In this document: positions 5,385-7,134 of the stretch, piece by piece
Numbering within the stretch: the stretch's first letter is position 1
Layout of the letters: every line of letters begins with the position of its first letter
Assembly (NCBI GenBank): GCA_028712575.1
Contig: JAQTPU010000040.1
Location: 1 to 7,134, forward strand
DNA length: 7,134 nt
Origin: Candidatus Iainarchaeum sp.
GTDB lineage: Archaea > Iainarchaeota > Iainarchaeia > Iainarchaeales > GCA-2688035
Reading direction: 5' to 3'
Notes under the pieces: model-generated
What the model was told of the DNA's origin: nothing
Seen by the model: only the letters and a program-made list of their open reading frames with translations
The model's database searches: none
Position numbers and translations under genes: made by a program

Positions 5385-7134
5385 ATGAAATCCTGTTCAA
5401 GCCAAGGAAAAGCAAAAACAGCGCTTATTTCCGCAATTTTTTTAATCGCAATTATCGCATTAAGCGGCTGTTTCCAGCAGCCGGCGCAGGCTCCGGAGTG
5501 CCAGAAAGCCGGCGATTGCCATGCAGATGATTCCTGCGCTGTTGCGCAATGCACTGAAGGAAAATGCTCAACAGCTCCAAAATGCAGCCCGCCCCTTCAA
5601 TGCGCTGAAGGGAATTGCGGATTTGCACGGCAGGAAAGCGTTTGCGGCGATTCTTTTTGCTCGGAAGGCGAGGCCTTTGAAAACTGCCCGCAGGACTGCT
5701 TGGAAGCTGCTGAATGCGTTTCGGCAGCCGGCGAAACCGGAAAAACTGGAAAAAATGCGCTTCCAAAGGTGCGCTTTTATTGGGGCTGGGGCAATGGGGA
5801 AAATGAACTGCCTGAAAATGCTTGCCAAAAAATTTATTGCGACCCCGTGCAGTTCACAATTGCCCTGATGAAGAAAATAAAAAAAATAGACGACAGTTCA
5901 GGAAATTCCTTTTTTTGCGATTCCTGCGAAATGGAGTATGACAATAAATTCACCGCAAACCTGATTGGGGACAATTACAGCGAAAATTTTCTGCATGACT
6001 TTGCCGGACAGCAGGGCTTTTTGGAGGCGCCTGCGTGGTTCGATTCAAATTCAACGCCGTTAAAGCAATTGCTGCTCGAAAACAGGATAACTTTTGAGCC
6101 GGAATATATCACAAGCGGAAAATATTCCTGGGAATTGCACATGGAAAGGAAAAACAAAAATATTCTCATCAAAATAACACTGGCAAAAATTTCCGATGCT
6201 GAAAAAAACCTGTTTTACTATCTGCCGTTCAACGGGCGGATTGGAAGCGAAACTGCAAGGGATTACGGGATAAAATTTGAAAATTCGGGAAGCCCGATAT
6301 TGATTTCGCAGGAACTGCCCTCGGCAAGAACAGGCGCAAAAACAGTCAAAACAGCGGTTGAAGGCAAATTCGAAACGCTTAACACAGGGGAAACAAGGGG
6401 CACTGTACTGAAACTGGATAAAACAGGCAGTGAAATTACAGGGGTTTTTCTGCAGATTGACGGAAGCCAGCATTACTACAAAGAAGGCCAGAGGACTGAA
6501 TGGCTTGATGGAAACGGAAAATATTCCGGAAAGCAGTTGCAGATGAAAATAGCGGAAATATCGAAAAGCCCCTCCGGAGAGCCATTTGCAAGGTTTGAAT
6601 TGTATACAGGGGACGGCAGGGCCATAGGCATGCAGACTGCAAAAACAGACGCTTATCTTGACAAAGCGTTTCTGGAGGGCGACAAGCCCATTGTAGGAAA
6701 CGAGATCCGGATAGAAGGGATATTCGGGGAAGAAACAGGCACAACAATCAGGTTATTTCCCGGCAGCCCTGTGCCTGTCATTGCGGCGTTTGATTCGGAA
6801 AAAGCACAGCAGGGAATTTCATACAAATTGTTCAAGGGCAATTATGAATTCTGGCCTGCAGCGGAAAACGCCGGCTTGTGGGAAGAATTTGCATCAAGCC
6901 AGGGATGCAAAGACGCCCTGGGCAATGACCTGCCGTATTACAAAGCGGATTCCAAAAAAGAGGGCTGTTTTGAAATTGCCGACGAGAACACGCGGAACGG
7001 CACTGTATTTTACAGCAATGTTTTTTACAGGCCGGAAGGCGCGCAATTGGCATTGAAGCCCTGCTCGGAAAACAGTGTTTTTGCAACAGCAGACGGAATT
7101 GCGGAAAGCCCGAATGCCCTTCTGGCAATAGAAA
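5385..7134 (+). CDS. Cysteine-rich surface lipoprotein, unknown function (3' end outside window)
   Basis: One uninterrupted frame runs 583 codons from the ATG at 5385 to the window end with no stop. The N-terminus is a signal peptide with hydrophobic core ALISAIFLIAIIALSGC; LSGC is a lipobox with Cys29 as the lipidated residue. Residues 39-111 contain 13 cysteines. The first part (C39 to C67) follows the C-x5-C-x5-C-x4-C-x4-C-x5-C pattern of extracellular Cys-rich repeats, and CGDSFCSEGEAFENCPQDC (87-105) is the CGDxxCxxGExxxxCPxDC motif found in archaeal and bacterial surface proteins. Further Cys pairs are C147/C152 and C178/C181. The rest (about 128-583) has no helix long enough to cross a membrane and looks beta-rich; I do not recognise it. 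The protein should be membrane-anchored and face outward. Frequent Cys and Trp, the absence of frame breaks over 1.7 kb, and a promoter make it a real gene. Confidence 0.85.
   Translation, partial: MKSCSSQGKAKTALISAIFLIAIIALSGCFQQPAQAPECQKAGDCHADDSCAVAQCTEGKCSTAPKCSPPLQCAEGNCGFARQESVCGDSFCSEGEAFENCPQDCLEAAECVSAAGETGKTGKNALPKVRFYWGWGNGENELPENACQKIYCDPVQFTIALMKKIKKIDDSSGNSFFCDSCEMEYDNKFTANLIGDNYSENFLHDFAGQQGFLEAPAWFDSNSTPLKQLLLENRITFEPEYITSGKYSWELHMERKNKNILIKITLAKISDAEKNLFYYLPFNGRIGSETARDYGIKFENSGSPILISQELPSARTGAKTVKTAVEGKFETLNTGETRGTVLKLDKTGSEITGVFLQIDGSQHYYKEGQRTEWLDGNGKYSGKQLQMKIAEISKSPSGEPFARFELYTGDGRAIGMQTAKTDAYLDKAFLEGDKPIVGNEIRIEGIFGEETGTTIRLFPGSPVPVIAAFDSEKAQQGISYKLFKGNYEFWPAAENAGLWEEFASSQGCKDALGNDLPYYKADSKKEGCFEIADENTRNGTVFYSNVFYRPEGAQLALKPCSENSVFATADGIAESPNALLAIE
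5499..5717 (+). other. 13-cysteine extracellular module of the lipoprotein
   Basis: This covers residues 39-111, between the lipid anchor and the main domain. The cysteines are at 39, 45, 51, 56, 61, 67, 73, 78, 87, 92, 101, 105 and 111. The regular spacing suggests disulfide-bonded small repeats. The acidic GDSF/EGE/QD residues of the second half could bind calcium, as proposed for similar motifs. The odd Cys count leaves at least one to pair elsewhere. Confidence 0.7.

Noticed and set aside
5521..5868. 115-codon plus-strand frame in the lipoprotein region
   Set aside because: It is a +1 shadow of the long frame from 5385, which carries the signal peptide and ordered Cys motifs.
6060..6473. 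137-codon minus-strand frame, and neighbours at 5452-5766 and 6832-7128
   Set aside because: All are antisense to the continuous lipoprotein frame and lack promoters, ribosome sites or motifs.
5385..7134. Suspected frameshifted pseudogene, because only short frames end inside the region
   Set aside because: Codon-by-codon reading from 5385 shows no stop or frame change to the window end.
1..7134. tRNA, rRNA, CRISPR array, insertion sequence or riboswitch
   Set aside because: No cloverleaf, regular direct repeats, transposase motifs or terminal inverted repeats were seen on either strand.

Overview
The window looks archaeal, most likely from a small-genome, DPANN-like lineage, although the lineage is an inference. 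The reasons are: (i) a methyltransferase of the archaeal COG2521 type; (ii) a truncated DEAD-box helicase whose N-terminus resembles the methanococcal one; (iii) TATA-like boxes 26-28 nt upstream of ATG codons that lack a Shine-Dalgarno site, which suggests leaderless mRNAs; (iv) Lys-rich, A/T-homopolymer-rich coding sequence.

Layout. Positions 1-81 (minus) hold the first 27 codons of a DEAD-box RNA helicase that runs out of the window. A 198-bp AT-rich divergent spacer follows, then a small two-helix membrane protein (280-594, plus). Its stop codon lies 3 bp from the stop of a convergent minus-strand gene, a PurD-like ATP-grasp ligase (598-2940). That gene is interrupted by a 346-residue LAGLIDADG-type intein placed exactly in the conserved TGEMG/T substrate loop. 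Upstream of it on the same strand is a tight cluster: sufS-type cysteine desulfurase (4095-5303), 12 bp, Cys-containing membrane protein (3633-4082), 5 bp, COG2521-type methyltransferase (2983-3627). A 42-bp gap carrying its own TATA-like box then leads to the PurD-like gene. An 81-bp divergent promoter region separates sufS from a long plus-strand lipoprotein gene (5385 to the window end, 583 codons and still open). That gene has a lipobox, a 13-cysteine module and a large extracellular region.

How the genes fit together. The desulfurase supplies sulfur from cysteine for Fe-S clusters or thio-modification. The co-transcribed membrane protein and methyltransferase have no proven role but probably share its mRNA. 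The PurD-like enzyme must be restored by protein splicing before it can act. No tRNA, rRNA, CRISPR array or insertion sequence is visible. The best candidates for something undescribed are the intein-split PurD-like protein, which lacks the canonical PurD N-terminal motif, and the cysteine-rich surface lipoprotein, which a caller that requires a stop codon would miss.
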